This document shows, piece after piece, positions 16,562 through 26,491 of a stretch of 64,000 bases of DNA; position 1 is the first letter of the stretch, and the number at the start of each line of letters is the position of its first letter. Source of the stretch: Streptomyces sp. NBC_01255. Lineage in GTDB: Bacteria; Actinomycetota; Actinomycetes; Streptomycetales; Streptomycetaceae. The notes under the pieces were generated by a model. That model saw only the letters and a program-made list of their open reading frames with translations, did no database searches and was not told the origin of the DNA. A program made the position numbers and the translations under genes. Location: contig NZ_CP108474.1 in the NCBI RefSeq assembly GCF_036226445.1, positions 4,216,001-4,280,000 of the forward strand, read 5' to 3'.

Positions 16562-17379
16562 TTGCGCACTTCAATACTTCGGCGCCTGGCCACGGTGGCC
16601 ACGACGCTGGGGCTCACCGCTGCGGGTCTGCTGGGGGCGGGCATATCGCCCGCGCAGGCCGCGACCAGCGACTGTCCCTCGGGCTACTTCTGTGCCTGGA
16701 AGACCGGCAACGCCACGGGCACGATGTACGTCAGCCCGAGTTCAGTAAACTCAACAACGATTGGCACTCCGACCGTCTCGTCCGCAACAACGCGGGACAG
16801 CTCTGGTTCCTCCCCGGGAACGGTTATGGCGAGCTCATCGGAACCGGAGGCTGGAACGCCTTCAACGCCTTCGTGCGCCAGGGCGACTTCAGCCGGGACG
16901 GCCTGGAGGACGTGATCGCCCGCGAGGCTTCCACAGGGAAGCTGTGGCTGTACCCGGGCAGGGTGACGGACTCGGGAGCTGCTGCTCTCGGCGCGCGCAA
17001 GCTCATCGGCTCCGGTGGCTGGAACGTCATGGGGCAGCTGGTCGGCGCCGGCGACCTGAACGGCGACACCCGCTCCGACCTGGTCGCCGTCGAGAAGGCC
17101 TCGGGCAAGCTCTGGTTCTACCCGGGCAAGGCCGGCGCCTACGGCTCCCGCGTGCTGATCGGTAGCGGCTGGAACTCCATGGCCTCGCTCCTCGCGGTCG
17201 CCGACTACACCGGCGACGGCTACAACGATCTGGCCGCGATCACCGGGGCCGGCACCTCCACCACCACGTGCCCCTCGGGAGACGGCTGCCTGCTCGTGTA
17301 CCCGGGCACCGGTACGAGCAAGCTCGCACCGGCCTCCCGGAAGGCCGACGACTGGTGGGGCCTGACCGGCGCCTTCTGA
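16562..17379 (+). pseudogene. Frameshifted secreted protein: I36-inhibitor-like start, FG-GAP/VCBS repeats
   Basis: TTG 16562, 6 nt after GGAGG, opens a secretion signal (LRTSILRRLATVATTLGLTAAGLLGAGISPAQA) and a Cys-rich segment CPSGYFCAWKTGNATGTMYVS like the peptidase-inhibitor I36 family. Around 16735-16745 the homology moves to the frame one base back. There it continues NNDWHSDRLVRNNAGQLWFLPGNG and three FG-GAP-type blades with calcium-loop-like DLNGDTRSDLVA and DYTGDGYNDLAA, ending at 17379. A 1-nt loss explains this. It is either a true pseudogene or a sequencing error. Confidence 0.75.
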
Positions 17380-17695
17380 TCCCGGTAGGAACCCTGCCGT
17401 ACACATGAACGACCGATGAAGAGGGTCCCGCTTAAGGGCAGGGCCGCATGCTCTCGGTCTCGTTGCTCACGCTGGTCTTCGGCATGATCGGCCGGACAGG
17501 TCCATCCGTCTCGGTTCCGGCGACGGGGCCGTGAGGCGTGGTGACGGTCCAATAGCCGAAGCGCCATGGCGTGGTTGAGAAGGCGGGCCCAGCCGTAGGC
17601 GGTTTCACCGTCGAGCGGACACCCTACCCACGGGGCGAGACCGGGCCGCTCCTGGGCCGGTTGCTGTACTTCGCTGCTGTACGACCCCAACGCAA
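17380..17695. other. Non-coding stretch between the frameshifted gene and the tRNA-Arg terminator
   Basis: No reading frame here has a convincing start or family. A minus-strand frame contains WVGCPLDGETAYGWARLLNHAMALRL, which might be decayed coding sequence, but I cannot place it. It lies on the 3' side of the tRNA-Arg gene, where integrative elements insert. Confidence 0.4.
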
Positions 17696-17723
17696 GAGGC
17701 CCCGGACTCTCGTCCGGGGCCTC
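17696..17723 (-). terminator. Terminator of tRNA-Arg
   Basis: A perfect 12-bp stem GAGGCCCCGGAC (17696-17707) and its complement (17712-17723) with a 4-nt loop, immediately 3' of the minus-strand tRNA. Confidence 0.75.
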
Positions 17724-17732
17724 TCACCTGTG

Positions 17733-17805
17733 TGCACTCGGCAGGATTCGAACCTGCAACCTTCTGATCCGTAGTCAGATGCTCTATCCGTTAAGCTACG
17801 AGTGC
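17733..17805 (-). tRNA. tRNA-Arg (anticodon ACG)
   Basis: A 73-nt cloverleaf on the minus strand. Acceptor stem GCACTCG/CGAGTGC, anticodon arm TCTGA-CTACGGA-TCAGA with anticodon ACG, T-loop GGTTCGAATCC, and discriminator A. Integrative elements often use tRNA 3' ends as attachment sites, and the integrase scar lies on the 3' side of this gene. Confidence 0.95.
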
Positions 17806-18033
17806 TTGTTTTGTTTTCTGCCTTCGCTCCCCGGCCTTTCGGCCCGCTCGCGGCGACAGGAAGAACATTACATGACTGCCGCCGTCATGTGAAATCCATT
17901 CACCCCACCCCTTGTGACCTGCGAAAACGCTGCTCAGGAGAGGTTCGGGGTGTCCGTGGCCGGAGGTCGCCGGTGGGCGCGCTCGGGGCGGAAACACGCC
18001 GAAAGAGACCGGGGTCACACGGGCCGGGAACGG

Positions 18034-18065
18034 CCGAAGCCCCGGCCGTTGGGCCGGGGCTTCGG
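18034..18065 (-). terminator. Terminator of tRNA-Ser(GCT)
   Basis: A perfect 14-bp stem CCGAAGCCCCGGCC (18034-18047) and its complement (18052-18065), loop GTTG, just 3' of the minus-strand tRNA. Confidence 0.8.
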
Positions 18066-18071
18066 TAGGGG

Positions 18072-18162
18072 CGGAGGCGGAGGGATTTGAACCCTCGATG
18101 GGCTTTAAGACCCAAACCGCATTAGCAGTGCGGCGCCATAGACCGGACTAGGCGACGCCTCC
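18072..18162 (-). tRNA. tRNA-Ser (anticodon GCT)
   Basis: A 91-nt class II tRNA on the minus strand. Acceptor stem GGAGGCG/CGCCTCC with discriminator G, anticodon arm CCGCA-CTGCTAA-TGCGG (anticodon GCT), a long variable arm, and T-loop GGTTCAAATCC. Confidence 0.95.
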
Positions 18163-18441
18163 ATGCACCCCGCGCATACGCGAGTGGTGCGTGCAGATGA
18201 TGACACAGGCGAACCGGCTGTCACCAATCGATTCTCACCGTACTAGGCCTCCGGGGTCCAGGGCAAAGCCCCGGGGGCCCGGCCGCGCCCCGTGCCGCCC
18301 ACCCGGCGCACCCCGCTTGCGCAACGCCCCCGCGCCCGGAGCGTTAGTGAGAAGGGACGGGCCCCTTGGACCCGCCCTCGTACCCGCATCCGTGTCCGTG
18401 TCCGTGTCCTTCGCCGTATCCCGCCGCTCCTGGAGATCCGT

Positions 18442-18864
18442 ATGTTGCGCCGCCTCCTCCTCGCGACCCTCGCCACCGCCGCCGGGACCGCCGGACTCGG
18501 CCCCCTGCCGCCGCTGCCCCTGCTCTCCCCGCCCGACACGCTGACCGTGACGGTCGCCGAGAGCGGCCGTCCCGGCGCCGACGGCACGTTCGAGCTGACC
18601 TGCGACGACCAGGCCGGCGGGACGCACCCGGACGCCGAGGACGCCTGCGCGCGGCTGGAGAAGCACGCGAAGGCGGGAAGGAACCCGTTCAAGGCCGTTC
18701 CGCAGGACGCGTTCTGCACCCAGGTGTACGGCGGGGACGCCGTCGCGCACGTCACCGGCACCTGGCTGGGCCGCGAGATCGACGCCCGTTTCTCCCGCGT
18801 CAACGGCTGCGAGATCGACCGCTGGACCGACCTCCAGCCGGTCCTTCCCGCCCTCGGACAATGA
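18442..18864 (+). CDS. Subtilisin-inhibitor-like (SSI) secreted protease inhibitor
   Basis: 140 residues from ATG 18442 with GGAG upstream. Signal peptide about 1-30, then the SSI fold: LTVTVAESGRPGADGTFELTCDDQAGGTHPD, four Cys (54, 69, 92, 123) for the two family disulfides, and the core VAHVTGTWLGREIDARFSRVNGCEIDRW. SSI proteins block extracellular subtilisin-like or trypsin-like proteases, with P1 two residues after the third Cys. Here that loop is Cys92-Thr-Gln94-Val95, so P1 is Gln, not the common Met or Lys. Antiprotease strength may be altered. Confidence 0.9.
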   Translation: MLRRLLLATLATAAGTAGLGPLPPLPLLSPPDTLTVTVAESGRPGADGTFELTCDDQAGGTHPDAEDACARLEKHAKAGRNPFKAVPQDAFCTQVYGGDAVAHVTGTWLGREIDARFSRVNGCEIDRWTDLQPVLPALGQ

Positions 18865-18981
18865 ACGGCGGGCGGCGGCTCCCTTAGACTCCCTCCGTGA
18901 CAGGCTGCGGCCCGAGGGGCAAGATGGGGCCCGCCTGCCGACAGGCAAGCACGTGCAGTGGGTCAGGGAGGAACCGTCGTC

Positions 18982-21900
18982 GTGAGCAGCAGGCCATCCC
19001 GAGGCGCTGCTCGCCTCGCAGCCATACTCGACGCCCTTCCTGACGGCCTCGTGCTCGTCAACTGCAATGGCACGGTCGTCAACGCCAACACGATCGCCCT
19101 CGGCATGTTCGAGACGCCCGGCACCGCGCTCGTCGGCCGTGGCCTGCTCGATCTGCTGCCCGGCTTCGACTCGCGCCTCATCCCCGGCTCCATGCGCCGC
19201 CCCGAAGGCACCGACGAGCGCGGCCGCACCAAGCCGACCCGGATGATCGCCCGCCGCACGGACGGCGGCGAGTTCCCCGTCGAGGTGACCAGCGCCAGCC
19301 TGGAGGACGGCCGCGAGGCCTACGACTCGTACAGCGGCTACACCGGCGACGAACTGCTCATGCTCGTCGTCCGGGACCTCACCGGCACCCTCGACACCGA
19401 GGCCGAACTCGCGCGCTCGCAGCGCCAGACCGAGATGATCCTGCGCGCCGCGTCCGAGGGCGTCGTCGGTACGGACACCGACGGCCGGGTCGTCCTCGTC
19501 AACCCCGCCGCCGCGCAGATCCTCGGCTACCGCGCCGGTGAGCTCGGCGGCCAGGAGCTGCACCCGCTGATCCTCGCCACCCGCGCCGACGGCGAGCCCT
19601 TCCCGTACGAGGAGTCGCCGCTCGCCGACACCCTCAAGTCCGGGCGCAAGCACCGGGTCCGCGGTCAGGTGCTGTGGGCGAAGAAGGGCGACCGGGTGCC
19701 GGTCGACCTGACGACCGCCCCGGTACGGGACGGGGACCAGCTCGTCGGCGCGGTGATGACCTTCGCCGACCGCAGGCCGTACGAGCAGCTCGAGGAGCAG
19801 CACGCCGCCGAACTCTCCGACCGCGCGGAACGGCACGCGGTGGAGCGGGAGACGCAGCAGGAGCGGTACGCCTCGCTGGCCGCCCGGCACGAACAGCTGA
19901 CCGCCGTCCTCGCCGAGTCGCTGCGCGGTCCTCTGGAGGAGCTGCGCAGCCGGCTGGGCGCGCTCGCCGCCGACGACGCCGGGCAGCTGTGGCCCGAGGC
20001 CAACCAGGTGCTGCACCACCTGACCGCCGGCTACGCCCGGATGACCGCGCTCGTGGACAACGTCCTGGGCTACCAGCGCCTGGACGCGGGCGCGGAGAAG
20101 CTCGACCGGCGGGTCGCGCTCCTCGACGGGGTCGTGACGGCCGGCATCGACGGGGCCGTCGAGCTGATCGGGCCCGGCCGCGCGCAGTTCGCCGTGCACG
20201 CGCCGCCGATCGAGGCCGAGGTGGACCCGGACCGGCTCGCGACCGCGCTCGCGCACCTCGTCGCGGACGTCGCCGGCGTCGACGCGACCGGCAAGAACCG
20301 CGCCGCCGCGCAGGGCGCCGGGCCGGCCGACTCCACGATCGTCGTCGCGGCCGCCCAGCGCGGCGACGTCGTACGCATCGAGGTCCGCGGCCCGTACGCG
20401 GGCGGCGACCCGGTCCACGGGCCGGTCGTGCGCGGGATCGTGGCGGCGCACGGCGGTGTCGTGCAGACCCACGAGGTGCCGGGGACGAGCGGCGGCGCGT
20501 ACGTCCTGGAGGTCCCGCTCGGGGCCGGGCGGGGCACGGTCCCCGCACCCGCACCCACGCCCTCGCCCGCGGCCGGTGCCGTGCCCACTGCCTCTGCTTC
20601 TTCCTCTCCCGCGCCGCGGGACGTCCCGGCCCTCCCCGCGCAGGCCACGGGCACGGAGGGCGAGACCTCCGGCGGCGGACGTCGCCGGGCCCGGCGCGCC
20701 TCCACGGACGCCTTCCTGGAGAGCCCGGTCGCCCCGGAGGCCGCCGAATCGGGCGGTCGCCGTCGTGCCCGTACGGCAGAGTCGGCCGGCCCCGCCGAGC
20801 TGATCCCCGCCCAGCAGAACGCCGCCGCCGACAGCTCCGCCATGCCCGCGCTCCCGGCTTCCGTGCCCGCCTCCCTTCCGTCGGCCGGGCCCGCCGTCGA
20901 GCCCACCGGGCGCCGCCGTGGCCGTCCCGCCGAGGGCTCCGTGGTGACCGCCGCCGAGGGCGCGCAGGGGCGGGCCGCACTGGGCGCCGCCGTGCCTCCG
21001 CAGGGTGTCGCCGCCGCCGAGCACGTGAACGCGCACGCGGTCGCGGCCGCACACGGTCCTGCCCTGGCCCTGCCCGCCGTCGCCTCCGGCGGTGACGTAC
21101 CGGGCGCCCAGCCGAGCGGGCGCCGCCGGCGGGCGCTGGCCGCCGCGCAGGAGCGGGCGGCAGCGGCCGAGGCCGGCCCACGGACGCCGTTCGCGCTCCC
21201 GCCGGCCGACGTGGACCGCCCCGAGACCACGTCCGCTTCCGCCCCCGCGCCGGTACCCACGCCGGTTCCGGTTCCGGGCACCGCCGCGCTGTCCGTCTCC
21301 GACGAGGGGCAGCACGAGGCCGTACGCGGTGTCCCGGGCTCCGACCACACGCCTCCGCAGCCCCATCCGCACCTCGCGCAGCAGCCGCAGCCGCTGCCCG
21401 AGCCGAGCGGTCGCCGCCGGGCCATGGCACCGCCGGCGCCCGCGCCGCCGTCGGCGACCCCGCTGCCCGCGCCGCAGAGCGGCACCGGCTCCGGGACGGG
21501 CACCGGCTCCGTACCGCTGCCGCCCGAGCTGCCCATGCCGGTGACGACGTCGCCGACGACGGTGTCGAAGGACTCGACCCAGGGGCGGGCGTTCAGCGTG
21601 CGCACCCTCGGGCAGGGCGTTCCCTTCGTCCCGCCGGCGGCCGCCTCCGCCACCCCGGCCGTCGCGACCCCTGCGGCTGCCCCTGTGACCCCAGTGGCCC
21701 CTCCCGCCCCAGTGGCCCCGATTGCCCCTGCTGTCCCGGCGGCCCCCGCGCCCTCCAACGGCTCCGGGCGGCGGCGCAAGCTCGCCACCCCGCCGGAGGT
21801 CGACCCGCCGGCCCCGGCGGCGCTCCCCGTACCGGCCGCCGCCGAGAACGCCGCCAAGCCGCACCCGCAGTCCTCCTCCGAGGCCGCGCTGGGGCTCGCC

Positions 21901-22764
21901 CCGGCCGCTTCCGAGGGCCGCGCCTACGCCATAGGGGCGCCCGCGGAGGGCTCGGCCGAAGGCCCCGAGCCGCTCGACGGCCCCGGTGGCGCGGTCGAGG
22001 TCGCCAACCGTCCCGCGCCGCGGCCCGTCGACGACGAGCTGCCCCCCGAGCCGCTCGACAACCCGCGCCGGCTGCTCGTCTGGCCCGCGCCCGACGTCTC
22101 CACCCAGCAGGCGCTCAGCGACCGCGGCTACCGCCCGGTGATCGTGCACTCCCGCGAGGAGGTCGACGCCCAGATCGCCGCCTTCCCGGCCGCGCTCTTC
22201 GTCGACCCGCTGACCGGGCCCATCACCCGTACCGCGCTCCAGTCGCTGCGCCAGGCCGCCGTCGCCGCCGAGGTGCCGGTGCTGCTCGCGGCAGGGCTCG
22301 GGCAGGCGACCCGGGAGGCCGCGTACGGCGCCGATCCGGCCGTACTCCTCAAGGCGCTCGCGCCCCGCGACAGCGAGCAGCACCCGTCCCGGGTCCTGCT
22401 GATCGAGGAGCACGACGACATCGCGGAGGCGCTCGCCGCCACCCTGGAGCGGCGCGGGATGCAGGTCGCACGGGCGGCCACGGACACCGAAGCGGTCACG
22501 CTGGCCACGGAGACCCGGCCGAACCTCGTCGTGATGGACCTGATGCAGGTGCGCCGCCGACGGGCCGGAATCATCGACTGGCTGCGCGCGAACGGGCAGT
22601 TGAACCGCACGCCGCTCGTCGTCTACACCTCGGCCGACCTCGACGAGGAGGAGCTGCCGAAGCTGTCCTCCGGCGAGACGGTCCTCTTCCTCGCCGAGCG
22701 GTCGAACAGCACCGAGGTCCAGGCCCGGATCGTCGACCTGCTCGCGAAGATCGGCACCAACTAG
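18982..22764 (+). CDS. Large PAS / degenerate histidine-kinase / receiver-like scaffold protein
   Basis: 1260 residues from GTG 18982 (GGGAGGA upstream). Two PAS domains come first (about 10-130: ILDALPDGLVLVNCNGTVVNAN; about 150-280: GVVGTDTDGRVVLVNPAAAQILGY). A kinase-like core follows in which the H-box reads AESLRGPLEEL with no His, and the N-box DPDRLATALAHLVADVAG has no Asn. A 450-residue Pro/Ala linker with six [S/T/G]GRRR motifs follows. The end has two receiver-like folds, the last with VVMDLMQ and VVYTSAD but no Lys. It cannot be a normal kinase; a regulatory scaffold is more likely. No TM segment. Confidence 0.8.
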   Translation: MSSRPSRGAARLAAILDALPDGLVLVNCNGTVVNANTIALGMFETPGTALVGRGLLDLLPGFDSRLIPGSMRRPEGTDERGRTKPTRMIARRTDGGEFPVEVTSASLEDGREAYDSYSGYTGDELLMLVVRDLTGTLDTEAELARSQRQTEMILRAASEGVVGTDTDGRVVLVNPAAAQILGYRAGELGGQELHPLILATRADGEPFPYEESPLADTLKSGRKHRVRGQVLWAKKGDRVPVDLTTAPVRDGDQLVGAVMTFADRRPYEQLEEQHAAELSDRAERHAVERETQQERYASLAARHEQLTAVLAESLRGPLEELRSRLGALAADDAGQLWPEANQVLHHLTAGYARMTALVDNVLGYQRLDAGAEKLDRRVALLDGVVTAGIDGAVELIGPGRAQFAVHAPPIEAEVDPDRLATALAHLVADVAGVDATGKNRAAAQGAGPADSTIVVAAAQRGDVVRIEVRGPYAGGDPVHGPVVRGIVAAHGGVVQTHEVPGTSGGAYVLEVPLGAGRGTVPAPAPTPSPAAGAVPTASASSSPAPRDVPALPAQATGTEGETSGGGRRRARRASTDAFLESPVAPEAAESGGRRRARTAESAGPAELIPAQQNAAADSSAMPALPASVPASLPSAGPAVEPTGRRRGRPAEGSVVTAAEGAQGRAALGAAVPPQGVAAAEHVNAHAVAAAHGPALALPAVASGGDVPGAQPSGRRRRALAAAQERAAAAEAGPRTPFALPPADVDRPETTSASAPAPVPTPVPVPGTAALSVSDEGQHEAVRGVPGSDHTPPQPHPHLAQQPQPLPEPSGRRRAMAPPAPAPPSATPLPAPQSGTGSGTGTGSVPLPPELPMPVTTSPTTVSKDSTQGRAFSVRTLGQGVPFVPPAAASATPAVATPAAAPVTPVAPPAPVAPIAPAVPAAPAPSNGSGRRRKLATPPEVDPPAPAALPVPAAAENAAKPHPQSSSEAALGLAPAASEGRAYAIGAPAEGSAEGPEPLDGPGGAVEVANRPAPRPVDDELPPEPLDNPRRLLVWPAPDVSTQQALSDRGYRPVIVHSREEVDAQIAAFPAALFVDPLTGPITRTALQSLRQAAVAAEVPVLLAAGLGQATREAAYGADPAVLLKALAPRDSEQHPSRVLLIEEHDDIAEALAATLERRGMQVARAATDTEAVTLATETRPNLVVMDLMQVRRRRAGIIDWLRANGQLNRTPLVVYTSADLDEEELPKLSSGETVLFLAERSNSTEVQARIVDLLAKIGTN

Positions 22765-22846
22765 GGCCTGTCCGGCGGATCAGGGTCGGATAGGCCCTAG
22801 CCGTACGGGCACGCGTGAGGGGAGGGCCTGAGCCCTCCCCTCACGC
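22761..22846. terminator. Double hairpin terminator between convergent genes
   Basis: CTAGGGCCT at 22761-22769 pairs with AGGCCCTAG at 22792-22800 and includes the stop codon. The second stem, GCGTGAGGGGAGGGC at 22813-22827, pairs with its complement at 22832-22846 (15 bp, 4-nt loop). Confidence 0.8.
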
Positions 22847-22863
22847 ATGTCCTGAGGCCGTCG

Positions 22864-24516
<1,653 letters not shown>

Positions 24517-24611
24517 GGGGCGTCCTCCCGGTGGGCGCTACGTGGCAGAAAGGGTGTGGAGATTCTGCGCACGTACCGCGCGGTATGTCACTACCCGGGA
24601 GTACGTAAATT

Positions 24612-24627
24612 GCCAGTGTTCACTGGC
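24612..24627. promoter_or_regulatory. 16-bp perfect palindrome upstream of the acyl-CoA ligase
   Basis: GCCAGTGTTCACTGGC is a perfect palindrome between the sigma-factor stop and the ligase start. It is a possible operator of a fatty-acid-responsive regulator, or the base of a small terminator. Confidence 0.45.
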
Positions 24628-24674
24628 GGAAGTTGCTCTTCCCTCTGATTTCCCCCTGGTTTCCCCCCTGTTTC

Positions 24675-25232
24675 CTACCGTACGGGGGTCAGCTCCGGGT
24701 CCTCGCGGAGCTTGCCGAGCGCCCGGGACACCGCACTCTTGACCGTGCCGACCGAGACGCCGAGCACCTCGGCGGTCTGGGCCTCGCTGAGGTCCTCGTA
24801 GTACCGCAGGACCACCATCTGGCGCTGGCGCTCCGGCAGCTTCATCACCGCGCGCCACATCGCGTCGTGCAGCACCTGGCGGTCTGCCGGGTCGGGCTCC
24901 GGGAGGCCGGTCGGCTCCGGCAGCTCCTCGCAGGCGAACTCGTCGACCTTGCGCTTGCGCCACTGCGACGTACGGGTGTTCAGCAGGGCGCGGCGGACAT
25001 AGCCGTCCAGGGCGCGGTGGTCCTCGATGCGCTCCCAGGCGACGAAGGTCTTGGTGAGCGCGGTCTGGAGGAGGTCCTCGGCGTCGCAGGGGTTGGCGGT
25101 CAGGGAGCGGGCCGTCCGCAGCAGCACGGGACCACGTGCCCGCACGTACGAGGAGAACGACGGGTACGGCACGTGGCCGAGGGCGGCCTTCGAGGCGCCG
25201 GTGCAGACGGGGCCAGAGGGTGGCGGAGTCAT
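24675..25232 (-). CDS. ECF sigma factor, SigE family
   Basis: A 185-residue sigma factor with region 2 (FSSYVRARGPVLLRTARSLTANPCDAEDLLQTALTKTFVAWERIEDHRALDGYVRRALLNTRTSQWRKRK) and region 4 (LPERQRQMVVLRYYEDLSEAQTAEVLGVSVGTVKSAVSRALGKLRE). This is the compact two-domain form of the actinobacterial SigE family. No anti-sigma gene is adjacent. ATG 25232 is preceded very closely by GGAGTC, so a start a few codons in is possible. Regulon unknown. Confidence 0.9.
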   Translation of the reverse strand: MTPPPSGPVCTGASKAALGHVPYPSFSSYVRARGPVLLRTARSLTANPCDAEDLLQTALTKTFVAWERIEDHRALDGYVRRALLNTRTSQWRKRKVDEFACEELPEPTGLPEPDPADRQVLHDAMWRAVMKLPERQRQMVVLRYYEDLSEAQTAEVLGVSVGTVKSAVSRALGKLREDPELTPVR

Positions 25233-25449
25233 GACTCCACGCTAGAAGCGGACCGTGCCCGGCGGATCGGCCCCAGGTCCCGAACCGGGGTCCGCCTCAG
25301 GTTGGAGGAACGGCGATGCCCGGACCTCCTCTGGGTGGAGTCGCCCCTCCACCGGAGTCAGGGTCGGTACCGGGTCGAACCAGGGTCGGGGGAGGGGCGG
25401 GGAAGGGTTGGGGAAGGGCCGAGGCGGGTGGGCGACGTGGTGCGCGGGG

Positions 25450-26439
25450 TCAGGTGCCGGGCGTCGTGACACGGGCGACGGGCGCGTCCACCGCGTTGCG
25501 GTCGATCAGCATCCGGCGTCCTCCGTACGACTCGGCGACGTTGCCCGCGTACTGATGGATCCGGGCGTGCGGCATCCAGGCCTCCGGGTGCAGCGACGCC
25601 TCCGCGTACAGCGCGGGCACGCCCCGCCAGCGCGCGAACCACAGCACGGACGGCAGGTCCTCCGTACCCGCCTTCCGCTCCCCCTCGATGTGCCGGATCC
25701 CGGTCTCGGCACTGCTGTAGTAGCCGGGCAGGTAGCCGAGGCGCCGCACCTCCCGGTTCCAGGCGCGGACGAAGGAGAGCGTGGTGGCCGCGCAGCGTGT
25801 GTCCTCCACCTGGAAGGCCTCGATGTCCAGGTACAGCGGGCTGCTCGTGCCGATCCCCAGGGCCCGCGCCGCCCGCACTGCCTCGCCCGCCTCCCGGACG
25901 CCCTGGCTCCAGGGGCTTGTGCCGATGGCGTACGGCCGCTTCGCGGCGGAGTAGACGCACGGCGCCTGGGAGCCGACGAAGAGCGGCAGCAGCCGCCAGC
26001 CCATGGCGTGGGCGGAGGCCACCCAGGCGGGGTTCAGCTCCTTCTGGGTGGGACAGCCCCTGCCCCGGCCCCCGAAGTAGACCCCGACGGCCCGGTACGG
26101 GGACGCGAGCCAGGCCTTCATCACCGCGAGGGACGGCGCCTCACAGGTGTCGAAGGCCTTGCCCGCGAAACGCGGCGCGGACGCGGGCGCGGCAGGGACG
26201 GGAGCGACAGGGACGGGAGCAGCAGGGACGGGCGCGGCAGGGACGGGAGCCGAGGCCCGGGCGCTGACCGACGTCGGGCCCGTGACGAGAGCGGCGCCGG
26301 CCACCGCCGCCACCGCCAGGGCGGTGACCACGGCCCGCGCCCCGGGAGACGGCGCGGACCGTGCGTGCGGCGGGCGGACTGACGGGAGCGAGGCGGCCGG
26401 AAGCGGGGCGGGGTGCGGGGGTGGTGCGTTTGTGTTCAT
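25450..26439 (-). CDS. Secreted DUF1906 (Rv2525c-like glycoside-hydrolase-fold) protein
   Basis: 329 residues from ATG 26439. A polar, Pro-rich N-terminus precedes a hydrophobic export segment (AVVTALAVAAVAGAALVTGPTSVSA, about 37-62), then an APVPAAPVP repeat linker and a TIM-barrel DUF1906 domain (FDTCEAPSLAVMKAWLASPYRAVGVYFGG...LYLDIEAFQ...GYLPGYYSSAETGIRHIE...IHQYAGN). The LDIEAF and HQY motifs fit the family's putative hydrolase site. The M. tuberculosis homologue Rv2525c is Tat-exported; here there is no clear twin-Arg. Probably acts on cell-wall glycan; unproven. Confidence 0.8.
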   Translation of the reverse strand: MNTNAPPPHPAPLPAASLPSVRPPHARSAPSPGARAVVTALAVAAVAGAALVTGPTSVSARASAPVPAAPVPAAPVPVAPVPAAPASAPRFAGKAFDTCEAPSLAVMKAWLASPYRAVGVYFGGRGRGCPTQKELNPAWVASAHAMGWRLLPLFVGSQAPCVYSAAKRPYAIGTSPWSQGVREAGEAVRAARALGIGTSSPLYLDIEAFQVEDTRCAATTLSFVRAWNREVRRLGYLPGYYSSAETGIRHIEGERKAGTEDLPSVLWFARWRGVPALYAEASLHPEAWMPHARIHQYAGNVAESYGGRRMLIDRNAVDAPVARVTTPGT

Positions 26440-26491
26440 GCCGCGAGTGAAGGGCCGCCCGCCCCTCCCGGCCACCGCTGCGGCCGTCGTG

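Noticed and set aside
17220..17690. 156-residue minus frame downstream of the frameshifted gene
   Set aside because: It extends into the antisense of the FG-GAP gene and its remaining part has no family match I can see, though a fragment (AYGWARLLNHAMALRL) looks protein-like.
18385..18410. Three copies of TCCGTG before the subtilisin-inhibitor gene
   Set aside because: A short microsatellite of low complexity; no evidence of function beyond chance.
18235..22413. A 1392-residue minus-strand frame opposite the scaffold gene
   Set aside because: Arg/Gly-rich composition typical of antisense frames; the plus-strand frame has PAS motifs and a Shine-Dalgarno.
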